DNA from: Combretum micranthum
Taxonomy: Eukaryota > Streptophyta > Magnoliopsida > Myrtales > Combretaceae
Direction: 5' to 3'
Assembly (NCBI GenBank): GCA_024138025.1
Contig: JAMXBD010000577.1
Coordinates: forward strand, 558,001-622,000
DNA length: 64,000 bases
Shown here: positions 23,668 through 35,235 of the stretch, piece by piece
Numbering within the stretch: position 1 is the first letter of the stretch
Layout of the letters: each line of letters opens with the position of its first letter
Program-made: the position numbers and the translations under genes
Notes under the pieces: generated by a model
What the model saw: only the letters and a program-made list of their open reading frames with translations
Told to the model about the DNA's origin: nothing
Databases searched by the model: none

Positions 23668-24249
23668 CTACACTTGATTTCCGGTTAATCATGTGTATTT
23701 TGTGTGATCATATGATTGATGCATTTTCATATGTTTTGATTAAAATACTTGTACGAATTATGGAAATGTCTTATAGTTTTAATTATCTCACTAAGCTAGT
23801 TTTGCTTATACCCTTATAACTTTTTGTTACAGTATGATTACCTTTAGTTGGTCCTAAGGAGCCCCGTTGCCAGGTACGAGTATAAGCTACTAGGAGTTTT
23901 TGGGAGAAGCTTTTATGTATTTAAGTTTTCAATATAGGCTTCTAGGAAAATCTCTATAGTAGACTTAAGTTATAGTTGTTATTCTTTTAAAGACTATTAA
24001 AGCAGGGGAATGCCCCTAAGATGATGTAAGGATATTATTTATGGAAATATTATATTGGTTATTATAAGTTCTTGCTTGCTTTTATTATTTGCTTAAACGT
24101 AATACCCCTGTGAGTCTCCTACTATCTTGGAAGCACGCATTGCATATGATACTGAAGCTCCTGCGTGACTAAGGTTATCATTCATTAGCTTTAATATTAT
24201 ATGCGGCGGACTGCCACGTTTAGGGTATCCTCCGGGGCGTGACAAACGT

Positions 24250-24736
24250 TGTTGCCTATTTTCTTGTATGTTTTTTTATGTGTAGGGACATTATCATTTG
24301 TTAAAGTCTTTAATCAATGGAGAAGCAAAATTCTATAAATTTGGTTTCTTTCTCTTAGTGTTCAGTCTTCTTCATAGAAAATTAAGTTGATTAGGGGTGC
24401 TTTCTCATGAACCAATTTTTTTAGACTTATATATATATATATATATGTTTCTTTTAGCATTAGTTATAATATACTTTTTATAATTTTCTCATATCAATGA
24501 TTAATTATAAGTAGATAGTGTTACATGATAGAATTAGATGGTATAAATACATAGAACTAGCCTTTATAAATGGGCTAGCTCCAATTAAAATATCCTATCA
24601 TGACCATGTTTAATTATTTAAGTATGGCTAATTTGGGCTGATAGTAGTAGTTTATTTATTTATAATATTAGTGAGATCATTAGGTTTCATTCTTCAAGTT
24701 AACTTTTAAGTAGAGCTCAAGTACTAACTATGATTT
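24250..24736. other. Unassigned host-like DNA between LTRs A3 and B1
   Basis: No gene is seen. It contains an (AT)n run at 24425-24447 and a palindromic ACTAGCC/GGGCTAGCT stretch near 24558-24590. Confidence 0.45.
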
Positions 24737-26400
24737 TGTCACGCCTTGATAGGTTAAGATGTGTTCAGTTTTACCACGTATAATATTTAGGCGTTGAACG
24801 CTAAGGCTACCCTAAACTATTTGTTTACCATGATCATTTGCAAATAAATTTTAGATTTTGAAATCGTATAATTAGGTTTTAAAAACATTCGATTAAATAG
24901 TGAAAAATAATAGAGTATCAAAGGTACATGAAAATCATACAAGGTATTTATAAAAGTTTTTTACAACATGAGCATAAACCAAGCCCTTAAAAGAGAATAC
25001 AAGTATAAAAAGATAAGTACAAATTGTTATTTTAGAGGAACACTTATCCTGCTCCTAGCCACCCGTTCATTAATAAGATCGTATCGATTTGTCCCATACC
25101 CGACACACAATAAGCATCGAAGTCGAAATCACCAACACTAAAGGAACGGATCGAAGCCCATTACACAATGCACAATCACACACGATATGGCAAACGCACT
25201 TAGACTAGATGCAATGTAAAACCAATATTTTAAGGCTATCGTTTAAGGTGGTTTAAATAACATAGAAATACTCACCACTCCAGACAATGAGCCATGGGAT
25301 CTAAGGGTCCTGAGTAAACAACACTGCTCAAGGGGTTGATAGGTTAGCCTGAATACATATATCTTCTATATGATTATATCCGAAAAAGAAAATAGCTTCC
25401 TCTAGGGTTCATAGCCACTAAGCATCTCCATTTATTTCAGTCCATTGCTATATACAGCTCAATCAACATCCATAGTTGTGAACTACATATACTACTTCTC
25501 GTCGAACCTAAATGGATGATATCCCGATACCGTTTACATAATCAGTTATCAACCGAGCTATCAACGATGGCTTAAGCGTCTAACTACAATACTAGCACTA
25601 CCTAGTAAGATTGTCGCTTCTCAGATCGGATTAAATGATGGAAACACACTTAAACATTAATTAGGCTATCTTTAAATATTAGTTCATTTTAATATGCCCA
25701 TCTTAGCAAGTAACACGCAAGTCACTACGTACCTGATATCGAAATATTAGACACTAGAGGATCACAAGTAAAACAATAGGTGATTGAATATCTACCGTGA
25801 AAGGTTAATTTATATAAGTATTGAGTATTACAACTAAGGATTCAAGTCATATTGATCAATCAATTAACGTAAGATCTTATTTAGTATATAACCTTTGGTT
25901 TATAATTGAATTAGGTCTAATTAGGATAGCTGGACTTAGATAGTTTGGACTAAGCCCATAGGATTTAGAAATCGAATTTATTATTTAGATGTATTGGGCC
26001 TTGAGGGATCCTAGATTAGGCCCAATGAGAAATTCTCTAAGTATTTAACTTTATAGGGTAATGGGCTTTAGAGTTTAGGAATTGAGCCTATTAAGGAAAT
26101 ATAACTATAAAATAGATGGAATTGGCTTTATTTTGAATTTAGATTCCATTAGATTAATATTGGATATTGGACCTAAGAATTATGTTCAAGCTCAATTGGA
26201 ATTTTATTTGACTCTAATTAAGCTATTGGCCTTCTAATACCCTATATAGTCCCACTAAGGATATTTTTAGGGCTTTTGGGCTGATAGAAATATATTTAAG
26301 CCAATTAAGTATTTCAATACCTAGAGTTGATAATGGATTTAATATTTTGAAAATAGGCCAATTTGAATAGGTTGCAGGTATTGGGCTTGCATTTTGAATA
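24737..26400 (-). mobile_element. LTR B1, 3'-end segment (minus sense); right limit approximate
   Basis: The plus strand starts TGTCACGCCTTG, the sense end of a second, diverged LTR family (B). Its text to about 25800 is the reverse complement of the last ~1.2 kb of LTR B2. For example CCTGAGTAAACAACACTGCTC at about 25309 answers B2 text near 28480-28500, and the terminal ACGTGGT region answers 29115-29171. The point where B2 interrupts it could not be fixed; GGCCC/GGGCC-rich text up to about 26400 resembles B1 text at 29172-29336. Confidence 0.65.
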
Positions 26401-27368
26401 GCCATAATTTTAATATATATTAATGCATGCTAAATTTGATAATTATATGTGTATATGTGTTTGAGTGGATTAGTGTGTTTGTAATGTTGGGTATGTTATA
26501 ACATATGTGATTAGATAATATTGCTATGGTAAATATATATTGGTTGATAGTTATTCTTGTTAGAAATTATCATGTTAGTGTTTAATTGTTATTGTAATGA
26601 ATTGTATATGTTGGATTTAAACTTGTTTTAGGCCTAAATTAGATACTAAACTTAGCAGATTTTATTTGACCCCTCTTAAGCCCAAATTAAGTCCAATTCT
26701 ACGCCCAAATAAGGCCCAAGCCTTTCCCAAATCTGCCTCCTCAAAAGTCAATAATATTAAGATAGACATCAAAGTTTAGTTAAATCATTAGACTCTCTAA
26801 AACAGATCAAAGAAAAAGAAAATTCGTAATTCAAGAAGGCCAAAAATTTTCAAGACCCAAATCAAGTTTTCTTGGACTCAACACATAAAAAATCCTTCCC
26901 CAAGCCTTATATATACATTGAGGTAATTTTATTTGATGTTTGAGATGCTTTATTTCCCTCTTAATCCATGAAATTTGCATGTGTGGTATAAAATAAGTGG
27001 TTGATATGTTAAATTCTTGTTGAGATGTTGTAGAGTTGTTAGGAAAGGTTTAGAATGCTTGAGTTGTTGTAGATAGGTTGTAGTAGGCTCTCCTGTGGTT
27101 TAGAATTGAAGTGTTGAAATATGATAAGCATTAGAATTGTTTGAAGTGTGCTAGGGTTGGTGAAAGTTGATGAAGAAGTGTTTGATTTATGTAGAGTAGT
27201 GTTTGAACTTGTTTGAAGTTGAGGAGTGGAGATCACTCTTGTTTTATGTTGTTGAATGTATAAGAAGTGTTGTATGAAGTTTGTATAAGGTTTAGGACAT
27301 GTTAGGAGTTGAGAAAAGTAAGTTAAAAGTGTTAAAGTTTGAAAAAAATTCATAAACTGTCAAACACT

Positions 27369-27565
27369 GGTGCAAACGGCCCCGTTTGCAAGAGTGTTGC
27401 GCTCGCGGATCAAAATTTCCTTTTTCTTGAGTGCAAACGGTCTCCCAAACGGCCCCGTTTGCAAGGGTGTTGCGCTCGCAGATCAAAATTTCATTTTCCC
27501 TGAGTGCAAACGGTCTCCCAAACGGCCCCGTTTGCTAGGGCGTTTCGCTCTCGGATAGTTTTCCC
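27369..27565. repeat. ~73 bp GC-rich minisatellite with palindrome AAACGGCCCCGTTT, ~2.7 units
   Basis: Units read GTGCAAACGGTCTCCC, then AAACGGCCCCGTTTGC, then a GTGTTGCGCTCGC-like stretch. The first unit lacks the GGTCTCCC part. It is much richer in G and C than the surrounding LTR. The spacing and unit structure are those of a minisatellite. Confidence 0.85.
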
Positions 27566-27964
27566 TATTGCGACGCTGTTTTGTAAATTAGTCATAAATT
27601 TTTCATCCGACCTCCGATTGAGGTGATTCAAATTGTGTCGGAAAGATTAAAAAGAGATCTATAACTTTTATGTTTTAAGTTTTCACAAATTTTAGAAGTA
27701 AAAATGCTTAAATTTTAGTTCTTTTCAACTGATACACTTTCTAAACAAAGTTTAAAACTTATTATTGGTTGTTAAAGGTTCTCCCAAGCTTGATAAATGA
27801 TCATTTAAGTATTTGTTGAGTATTGTATGATAATATATGATATCTAAATGCTATGTGATAATGTTGTAATGATTTATTTGAATTTCTTTGAATGATTATA
27901 CTTGAGAATTGATGAATATATATACTAGAACTAAGTGTGAGTTTGTAATTACTTCTTTTTGCAG

Positions 27965-28012
27965 TGAGTGATCCCCTTTCGGTTATTCCCATTGATTCTC
28001 GAGCTAGTACAG
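27965..28012 (+). other. Mini-exon-like segment of LTR B2 (48 bp)
   Basis: Preceded by CTTCTTTTTGCAG and followed by GTACAC. The B1 (minus, about 25735) and B3 (about 56450) counterparts have AG/GTACGTAGTRACTTGCGTG at the matching donor. Confidence 0.4.
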
Positions 28013-28230
28013 GTACACAATACTTTGATTAATTGTCGCTTAGGATAGGCACATATCAATTTGACCTTAATCAAAGATTAATGAAAAGATATTGAAATTG
28101 GTTGTGCTTTACGTCGTTAAATCCGGATCCGGGGAGCGACAACCTTGTCATGATGCAATGGCACGGTAGTTTAGGCTCTTAGTCCAATCTTATGTCATGA
28201 TGCAATGACTCAAATCCATGATGCAATGGT

Positions 28231-28250
28231 TCACCATGATGCAATGGTGG
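28231..28250 (+). repeat. 20 bp hairpin motif CACCATGATGCAATGGTGGT
   Basis: CACCAT can pair with ATGGTG. The same 20 bases occur in the SINE fragment at about 45695-45715. Three weaker CATGATGCAATG copies lie just upstream. Confidence 0.85.
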
Positions 28251-28690
28251 TTTCTTTTATTAGCTAAGTGGGTAGCTAATAGGGTTAACTGTATCGGTAT
28301 ATCCTCTACTTAGGCTCGGAATGAAATAATATGTTTTAGTTCATGGGTATGGGACCGTTGAACTGATTGATATTATAGACCGGGATAAGTGGATTATATA
28401 AAGGAGTGTGAACCCTAGATGAAGCTATTGTTCTCTATCGGTTAGATATAGGAGATATAGGTATCCGGTCTATCTATATCAACCCCCTGAGTAGCTGCTG
28501 TTACTCAGGACCCCTAGAATTCCCAAGCTTGAGTCGGAGTTTGAATACTCCAGTATTGTTTTATTCACTTAACTAAAAGATAATGAAGTTGTGGTGATTT
28601 ATTGCATTGTTTTTAGTTAAGTGAGCATTGCATATGTATTTGTTTGCATTATTGTGTACTGAGCCTTTGGCTCATGCTGCTATCTTGCAG

Positions 28691-28761
28691 GTGATTTTGA
28701 TGACGAGCTCTATGATGATATGGGTTATGGGAATGATTGGGAAGACTCTATGGATGACTAG
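28691..28761 (+). other. Last-exon-like segment of LTR B2, acidic peptide frame
   Basis: A 3' splice-site-like CTATCTTGCAG precedes a frame GDFDDELYDDMGYGNDW and a few more residues, then a stop at 28759-28761. B1 (minus, about 25100) has a diverged counterpart that begins GDFDFDAY. No initiator ATG upstream connects obviously to it. Coding status is unproven. Confidence 0.3.
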
Positions 28762-29171
28762 GAGAGAGGCCTAGTATATGCTTAGGATTCCTTTTGATGA
28801 AGATTTCTTTTTGAAGTGTTTAGGCTTATTTGTTAAGCCTTGGAATGTAATTTGTATTGAATTGTATTTGTAATATAGTTGGGTTGTAAGTAGGACTTCT
28901 ATGTTTATATGTTCCTTGAGAAGTTGTAATGTATAAATATATTAAGTATGGATTGTATATAGTTAATGACCCACTACCTATGTAGTGGTAATGTTTTAAT
29001 TCAAAGCATATGAATGTTATATCTGTTTTAAACAGGTAGCCATTACAAACATTTTTTTTTAAGACGACCTTACGTATAATACTTGAATATTGTTCGTAGT
29101 ATTTGGGTATTATGCGTGGTCGGGAGATTTGGCACACTTAATAATTGGGTTAAGTGGGCCGGGTCTTTACA

Positions 29172-29336
29172 CATTATGAAATTTAAGCCCATAAAGCGAA
29201 AATTAGGTATTGTCTATATTTTGAAGATTTAGACCTTAAATGGCTAGGGAAGACTTATTAGGATTTCATTTGAGCCTATTTAGTGTCAATAGGCCTAGTT
29301 GGCTAGAAATTATGTTATTGGCCCTAGGGTTATGTT
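29172..29336 (-). mobile_element. LTR B1, internal segment between B2 and A4
   Basis: A short remnant rich in GGCCTA and AAGCCC motifs, continuous in style with 25905-26400 and 37637-38200. It ends at the imperfect TSD of A4 (ATGTT, 29332-29336). Confidence 0.5.
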
Positions 29337-32300
29337 TGTGAACCCCGGTTTTCCTAGTAGTCAAGTAAATTTCGAGAACCAAAAAGCAAAACCCTAAATC
29401 AGTCTAGTTCAAGCTTAGTGAGAGAGCTTAGAAACCCTAGATCCGGCTTTCCTTCGGTTTCACAACAAAAGAAGTTTTATAAAATAAATTAATGTGAATT
29501 ATTGTTTTAAAGTATAATTCAAACCTTAGAAAGTTTTAATTTCGGAAAATTTTCTATTCCGGGCCTTCCCGAGCTCCATTACGGAAAAACGAGCCCCGGG
29601 ATTAGAAACTCAGAAAAATATCTCGGAATATTCACTAGAACCGAAATTTTGTAAGTATTTCAAAAATATAAATTTTATAATTTTTCGGGCTATAAAAATT
29701 ACAGTTTAGCCTTTTTCCCCTATTTTCTTTATTATTGGTAAAGTAGATATCTTGTCTACTATTTATCAGTATTCACAAGTATAACCTACACTACACACTA
29801 CCCATACCCTATTCTTACATCATTACAACTACTCATTATATTTTCTTTTCCAAGAAAATTTTGTTTCCTACTTAATTATTACATTTATTACATTTTATTA
29901 CTTTAATTTCAAATTTAACAAATTTCAACTCTCCTCTCTCTCCCCTTGCTTGGCCGGCGTACCCCTCCCCCTTTCCCCCCTCTATTTGTTTTATTTTACT
30001 TCTTTTTAATACAATTAAACCCTAATTCACTTAATATACAAACTCATTTTCACTCTCTCTCTTCATTTTCACTCTTTCAAAAATTTTTACAAGAGAAAAA
30101 CTCTCTCTTTTCTTTCCTATTGTTGCTGTGAACTCCACACACACACACACTCACAAGTCCATTTCATCTTCATTTCTTCTCCAAATCTCTCTTTAGGTGA
30201 TGATTTCTAGCCTTTCTACTACATAATCTTGTAATTGCAAGACTATTCTTATGTGTTTTTCACTTTAAATCTCAATGAACAAATGCTAGGGATGAGAAAA
30301 CACTAATATATGAATATCAAGCCATCACAAGAAGTAGATCTTGTGTTTAATAAGTTTTTGTAGAAGTATTATTATGTTTTTGCATATAAAAGTAAAGATC
30401 TTGCATGGAATATATGTGTTCATGTCCTTAAACTCATTTTCATGCGCTATAAGTTGTAGATCTAGTATTTAGACACTCATATTTTTCTTGACATTCATGT
30501 TCATATGAATATTTTGTATTTTCATGCATTAATGTTCATAAACGCTTAGTCTTGTATGTATGAATGTGATAGTTAGTAGATCTTTATGAAGACAAGACAA
30601 GAAACTTGAAAAGAAAAGATTTTTGTTAAAATTGTTCAAGGGAAAATTCGGATGATTTTCTAGACCTATTTTAAAAACCTATGAAACCACTTTGAAACTC
30701 ATATTTTACATGAGAAATGAAGGGTATAAGTAATAGGTATCACTAAGTAATGATTTTTATAAGTTGAAATGAGTTTAGATATAAGTAATGTGTAAAACAA
30801 GTAGTGGAATTAAGATGGAAAATTTTGAGTTAGTGTTCAATTTGTTAAATTCGTAATTTGGGATGATGCCTATATAAATACCTAGTATTCAAGTTCAAAT
30901 TGCATGTTTTATGTGTTAAATGAAATCCTTAGGTAATAGATATTGTAAGCCTCGGAAAATTTCAATAAATAATTTCAAGATGAACTTCGAAAATAAACCC
31001 TAAAAATCACTCCAAATTAAAACCGAATTTCAACTAGTCTTAAATCACGAACGAATTCGAAAAATTTCCGAATCTTGGGAAAAATAAGAATTCCCAAAAA
31101 CAAAGTAAGAACTCAACATACTACAATTCCAAAACCACTACGTACGACAAATTCCATACGTGACTCCGATTCATAAAGTCGGGTAATATAGATCCCAAAA
31201 ACGAATTATTAAAAAGTAAATAACGATTAACTTTCGAAATGAAACCAATTCAAAATTCCGAAAACGTTAAAAGATATTAAATACTTACAAAAATAAAATT
31301 TAAAATAAATTTCTCAAATTAAATATGTTGTATAAACATAAATATCAGTTTCCAAATTGGCAAAGGCTAAACCGAAAAATCACCGGAAACCCTAACCGGA
31401 ATACAATAGTGTAAGTCCGGCAATCTAGCGCCCCTAACCCTAGAGGCCGAGATGTAGTTTAAATATGTAGAATAGCTCATAGTAATATGAGTTTGTTTAA
31501 AAATATCAGATTGGTAAATTTTTGACCTATTTCGAACCCGTTCGGATACAGACTTCGAAAAGCGTGTCCCGGGGCTCGAGATATCAAAAATATACCAATA
31601 GTACCGTTAGACTCGTAATTTCATAAGATTTCTAAATATATCAGTTATATAATTTTTCGGGTTATAAAAGTTACAGTTATAACCTTTTTATCGTATTTCC
31701 ATTATTACCGGTAATTGATTAGTCTTTTGCACTATTCATTTTTATTTCATTACAAAATTTTATTATTCTTATAAAGTCTTATATTTTTAGATAAATATTT
31801 TATATGTTATAGAAAATTTTGTTTTTCTAAAATTTAGTTCGTTTCGGGTCTTTACGGGATCAGATTCTGTTTAAGACCCGATACTAAAAATAAAATAAAT
31901 TAATTTAATAATTGAAAAATATTTAAAAAATTATATTTTCATAAAATAATTTTTTAGAATTTTTCGGGTTATAAAAATATTATTTATAGCCCATATTCGC
32001 GTATTTTGATCATACCGGTAACATATTTGTTAAAATACTAAAATAATTCAAATAATTATTTAATTTTAATTATGAAAAATCTGCTACAAATATTTGGAAT
32101 AAATTTTCTAATTTTATTTTATTTTAATTTATTTTATTAATAAAGTACTTTTACAACCCATACCTTCAAGTACACCTTACACATATCACTTCCTTTTCAC
32201 TTCAATCTTTCTACACATTATCCCACAATTATGGCAGATTTTTGACCCTTTATGGCTGCCATTGTCCTTTATTTACTCATTTTGACTAAATTAATTATTC

Positions 32301-34647
32301 TACTCCTTCTTAAGAAAGCTACATACACATTTATTACACAAATTAATTTCAAGTCAAAATTCAAACAAACTTCTCTCTCTCCTCCCATAATTCACGTGCA
32401 GCATGTCATATTGGCTGCCTTGTTTTATTTTTTTTCTCTTCTTTCATTCATTTAAAACACTCATTTTCTCTCACTCCTTCATTTACTCACTTTCCCTCTT
32501 TCATTCTTTAGCTTTTCTCCTCTATTTTCCTCTCTTTCTTCTTCTTTCTGTTCTTGTTCTTCAAGAACAAGCTGCCCCCACATCTTCCATTAGCTTCCAC
32601 CATATTTCTTAAAGATTTCTAAGCAAATCTTCATCTCAAAGCTCCATAGGTGATATAGGTAAAGTGTAATGAAGGTTTCATGCATCAAATGACCTTCCAT
32701 AAGCTTAAAAGCTTAGGATGATGATGCCAAAAATGAAACTCTCTTTTCTCACTTTTATTATCTTGTATTTCAATTATTTTCTTGTTTAAAGTTGATATAT
32801 TTTAGATCTAACTTTTTATAGCTTTGATTTTTGTTTATGCCATAGATCTTGTATTTAAGTTGTTATTTTTGTTATTCTTATGATTTATGCATAGATCTAT
32901 CCACATGTCTATCTTAGTGATTCATGCATGTAAAACTAGTTTAGAAAACTAGATCTAAAGTTTTGAGTTCATAATGCATTAGATCTTTGTTTATGTTCAT
33001 GAACAACTTGCTATAGCTGATGATGGTAGGAAAGTTGTAGGAAACCAAGATCTATTTTATTTTCAACAAAAATCAATTTTGAAAATTCGGATGAAAATGG
33101 AACCATATTAGAAAAGTGGTTTTTCAACTTCAAAATGTGTATTTTTCATTTAAAATGAAGGGCTTAGGGTATAGATAACATAAATGAGTAATTTTGATGA
33201 GCAAAGTTTAGATCTATGAGTTTTAAAGTTTTTTTCATGGGTTTCATCTAGGTGTATGTTCATATTATGTGTAGATCTTAGATTTGAACTTGAACAAAAT
33301 TTGTGAAATTCGTATTTTGGCAAGACCAATATTTAAAAACCACTTTCCAAGTGTCAAAATGTAATTTTACTTAAGAAAATGAAGGCTTAATATATGTATA
33401 TCATCAAGACTTCTTTTTACAAGAATCAAAAGTGATTTTCAAAAGTTATTTTCAAAATAAAAATTCTATTTTCGGATTTTGGCCAAGGCCTATTTTAAAA
33501 ACATGTTTTCCAACTCAAAAATGAAGTTTTTATTTAAGAAATGAAAGGCTCTTAGGATAGGATATGTAAGGAATGGATTTTCATGAGCTTAGATAGATTT
33601 TATCAAAAGATATAACCAAAAATGAATTTTGTAAATTCGGATCCCAACCAAGACCAATTTTTAGAACCCATGTATCAACTCCAAAACTCATGTTTTATGT
33701 GAAAAATGAAGTATATAGGTAATAGATATCATTGCAATGATTTTTACAAGTTAAAATGAGTTTAGGCATGAGTAATGTGTAAAACAAGTAATGGAATTAA
33801 AATGGAAAATTTTGAGTTAGTGATCAAATTGTCAAATTCGTAATTTGAGATGATGCATATGTAATCACTTAGTATTGAGCTCAAATTGCAAGTTTTATGT
33901 GTTAAATGAAGTCCTTAGACAATAATATAGTAAAGCCTTAAATTTTAATGCATTAAACAAGTTTTTCCCAAAGAATCATTCAAAAAGTGAATTTTCTAAA
34001 ATTCGGATTTTTGAGTAAATCATATGTGAAAACATGTTTACAAAGTGTAAAATGGAAATTTTTATGTAGAAATGAAGGTCATAAGTATATATATAATGAA
34101 GACTCAATTTTGACAAAAATAATTATATTTTCTTAAGTAATAAATCCAAAACAAATGGAAATGATCAAAGATTAGAAAACTAGATTTTTCATAAGTAGTT
34201 ATTATTATGGTCTTGCAAATAAAAAGTTATAAAATTTCTTTTAGCAAAAATCATCAAGATCATGCATACATTAAGCTCATCTCATGTCATTCATGTTAGG
34301 AAATCATTCATATTGCATGTATAGCCAATCTATATAGTAGGAACATTACAAATATTTACAAAACTATTTTCGGAAGTTGAAAATTGTTGCTGCCCTAATC
34401 TGATCCGAACTTTTCGAAGCTTCAAAGTTTTCAAAACTTGAAAATAATATTAGAAATAGATAGATCTTTCGAAGTAGATAGAAATCGATATATAATTTGC
34501 GAGATTCCGAGTTAAAATGACCAAGTTATGGCCGTTTTAAGTTGGAATTCCCGCTTAGGACGCGAATTGCGAATTTGATAGTTTGAATGAGATAGTTTGG
34601 ATTAGTTAAGTGATGAAATACTTATTAGAGTATTTCTTCCTTTTTAG

Positions 34648-34717
34648 GAGATCCCGAGATCGACGATTCCCTACCACCGAATTATTATTACTAGAAGACC
34701 GGTGATCCAATGGCCGA
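34648..34717 (+). other. Mini-exon-like segment of LTR A5 (70 bp)
   Basis: Preceded by TTCTTCCTTTTTAG and followed by GTGAGT. A frame reads DPEIDDSLPPNYYY then stop. Confidence 0.5.
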
Positions 34718-35216
34718 GTGAGTTTTCTCCTTGTTTTGTTACCTTGATTGTGCTTGTAGTTAGTTGCATTAGAATTATAGGAACAAGATAAAAATCGATA
34801 TGAATGGGGATGGGATATGATGAGACTGTGATGAATGTATGCCAAAGAATACTAAAGCATATCGAAACCACGATTTGATTGATAACTGCACCGTTCATAT
34901 TATTTCTGTTATATGTGTGATATTGGTTGGTCACTCTAAAGAATGTATAAATATTTTGACCTAAGCAAAAATTAAATTGGTCATGCATCGCATTGGACAT
35001 ATTGCATTTGGTAGCATGCTACTCCTACGCAGGTCGATCGGTATGGTCCGTGGATGACTCGTTTGGATAACGAACCCGGTGCCAGAGCTCATTCAGGGGT
35101 ACTAAGGCGCATGTGGATGCATTCTTGGATGAGCCTAGCCGAGTCGAGTGCTAAGAGCCGAGGGCTTGGGGACTAGATGCGGTCGTGTAGACTCAATACC
35201 ATTCCTAACCCAAGAT

Positions 35217-35235
35217 ACGGAGGGCGTAAATCCGT
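35217..35235 (+). other. Small hairpin in LTR A5
   Basis: ACGGA pairs with TCCGT across GGGCGTAAA. Confidence 0.5.

Larger units (their letters stand above)
20908..24244 (+). mobile_element. Solo LTR A3 (3337 bp), TSD AACGT
   Basis: It starts TGTAAATTCCCG and ends CCGGGGCGTGACA. The flanks are AACGT at 20903-20907 and 24245-24249. Sense is plus: a CCGGCCACCCCC patch near 21528, TATAAATA at 21602-21609, a pyrimidine-rich leader ending TTTTAG/GTAAAC near 21729, the conserved block at about 22980-23035, mini-exon 23130-23192, a 29-30 bp minisatellite 23516-23606, hairpin 23646-23667 and TTGTTACAG at 23832. Its closest relative in the window is A6. No gag-pol is present. Confidence 0.9.
26410..29171 (+). 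mobile_element. LTR B2 (plus sense), nested in B1; start uncertain
   Basis: The sense end is GGGCCGGGTCTTTACA at 29171. In order it shows a donor-like GAG/GTAATT at about 26928, a ~73 bp GC-rich minisatellite (27369-27565), the conserved block ATCCGACCTCCGATTGAGGT at about 27605, a 48 bp mini-exon-like segment (27965-28012), four CATGATGCAATG motifs (28148-28250) and a last-exon-like segment from 28691. The start lies somewhere between about 25850 and 26830. No exact TSD was found; the sequence after the end is CATTA. There is no coding domain of a retrotransposon. Confidence 0.6.

Noticed and set aside
27369..27565. CRISPR-like or hairpin RNA array in LTR B2
   Set aside because: Only 2.7 contiguous units, one of them shortened; a minisatellite explains it.
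24737..29171. A single LTR spanning 24737-29171
   Set aside because: The left part is the reverse complement of the right part, so two LTRs in opposite orientation are present; the apparent ends also lack a matching duplication.
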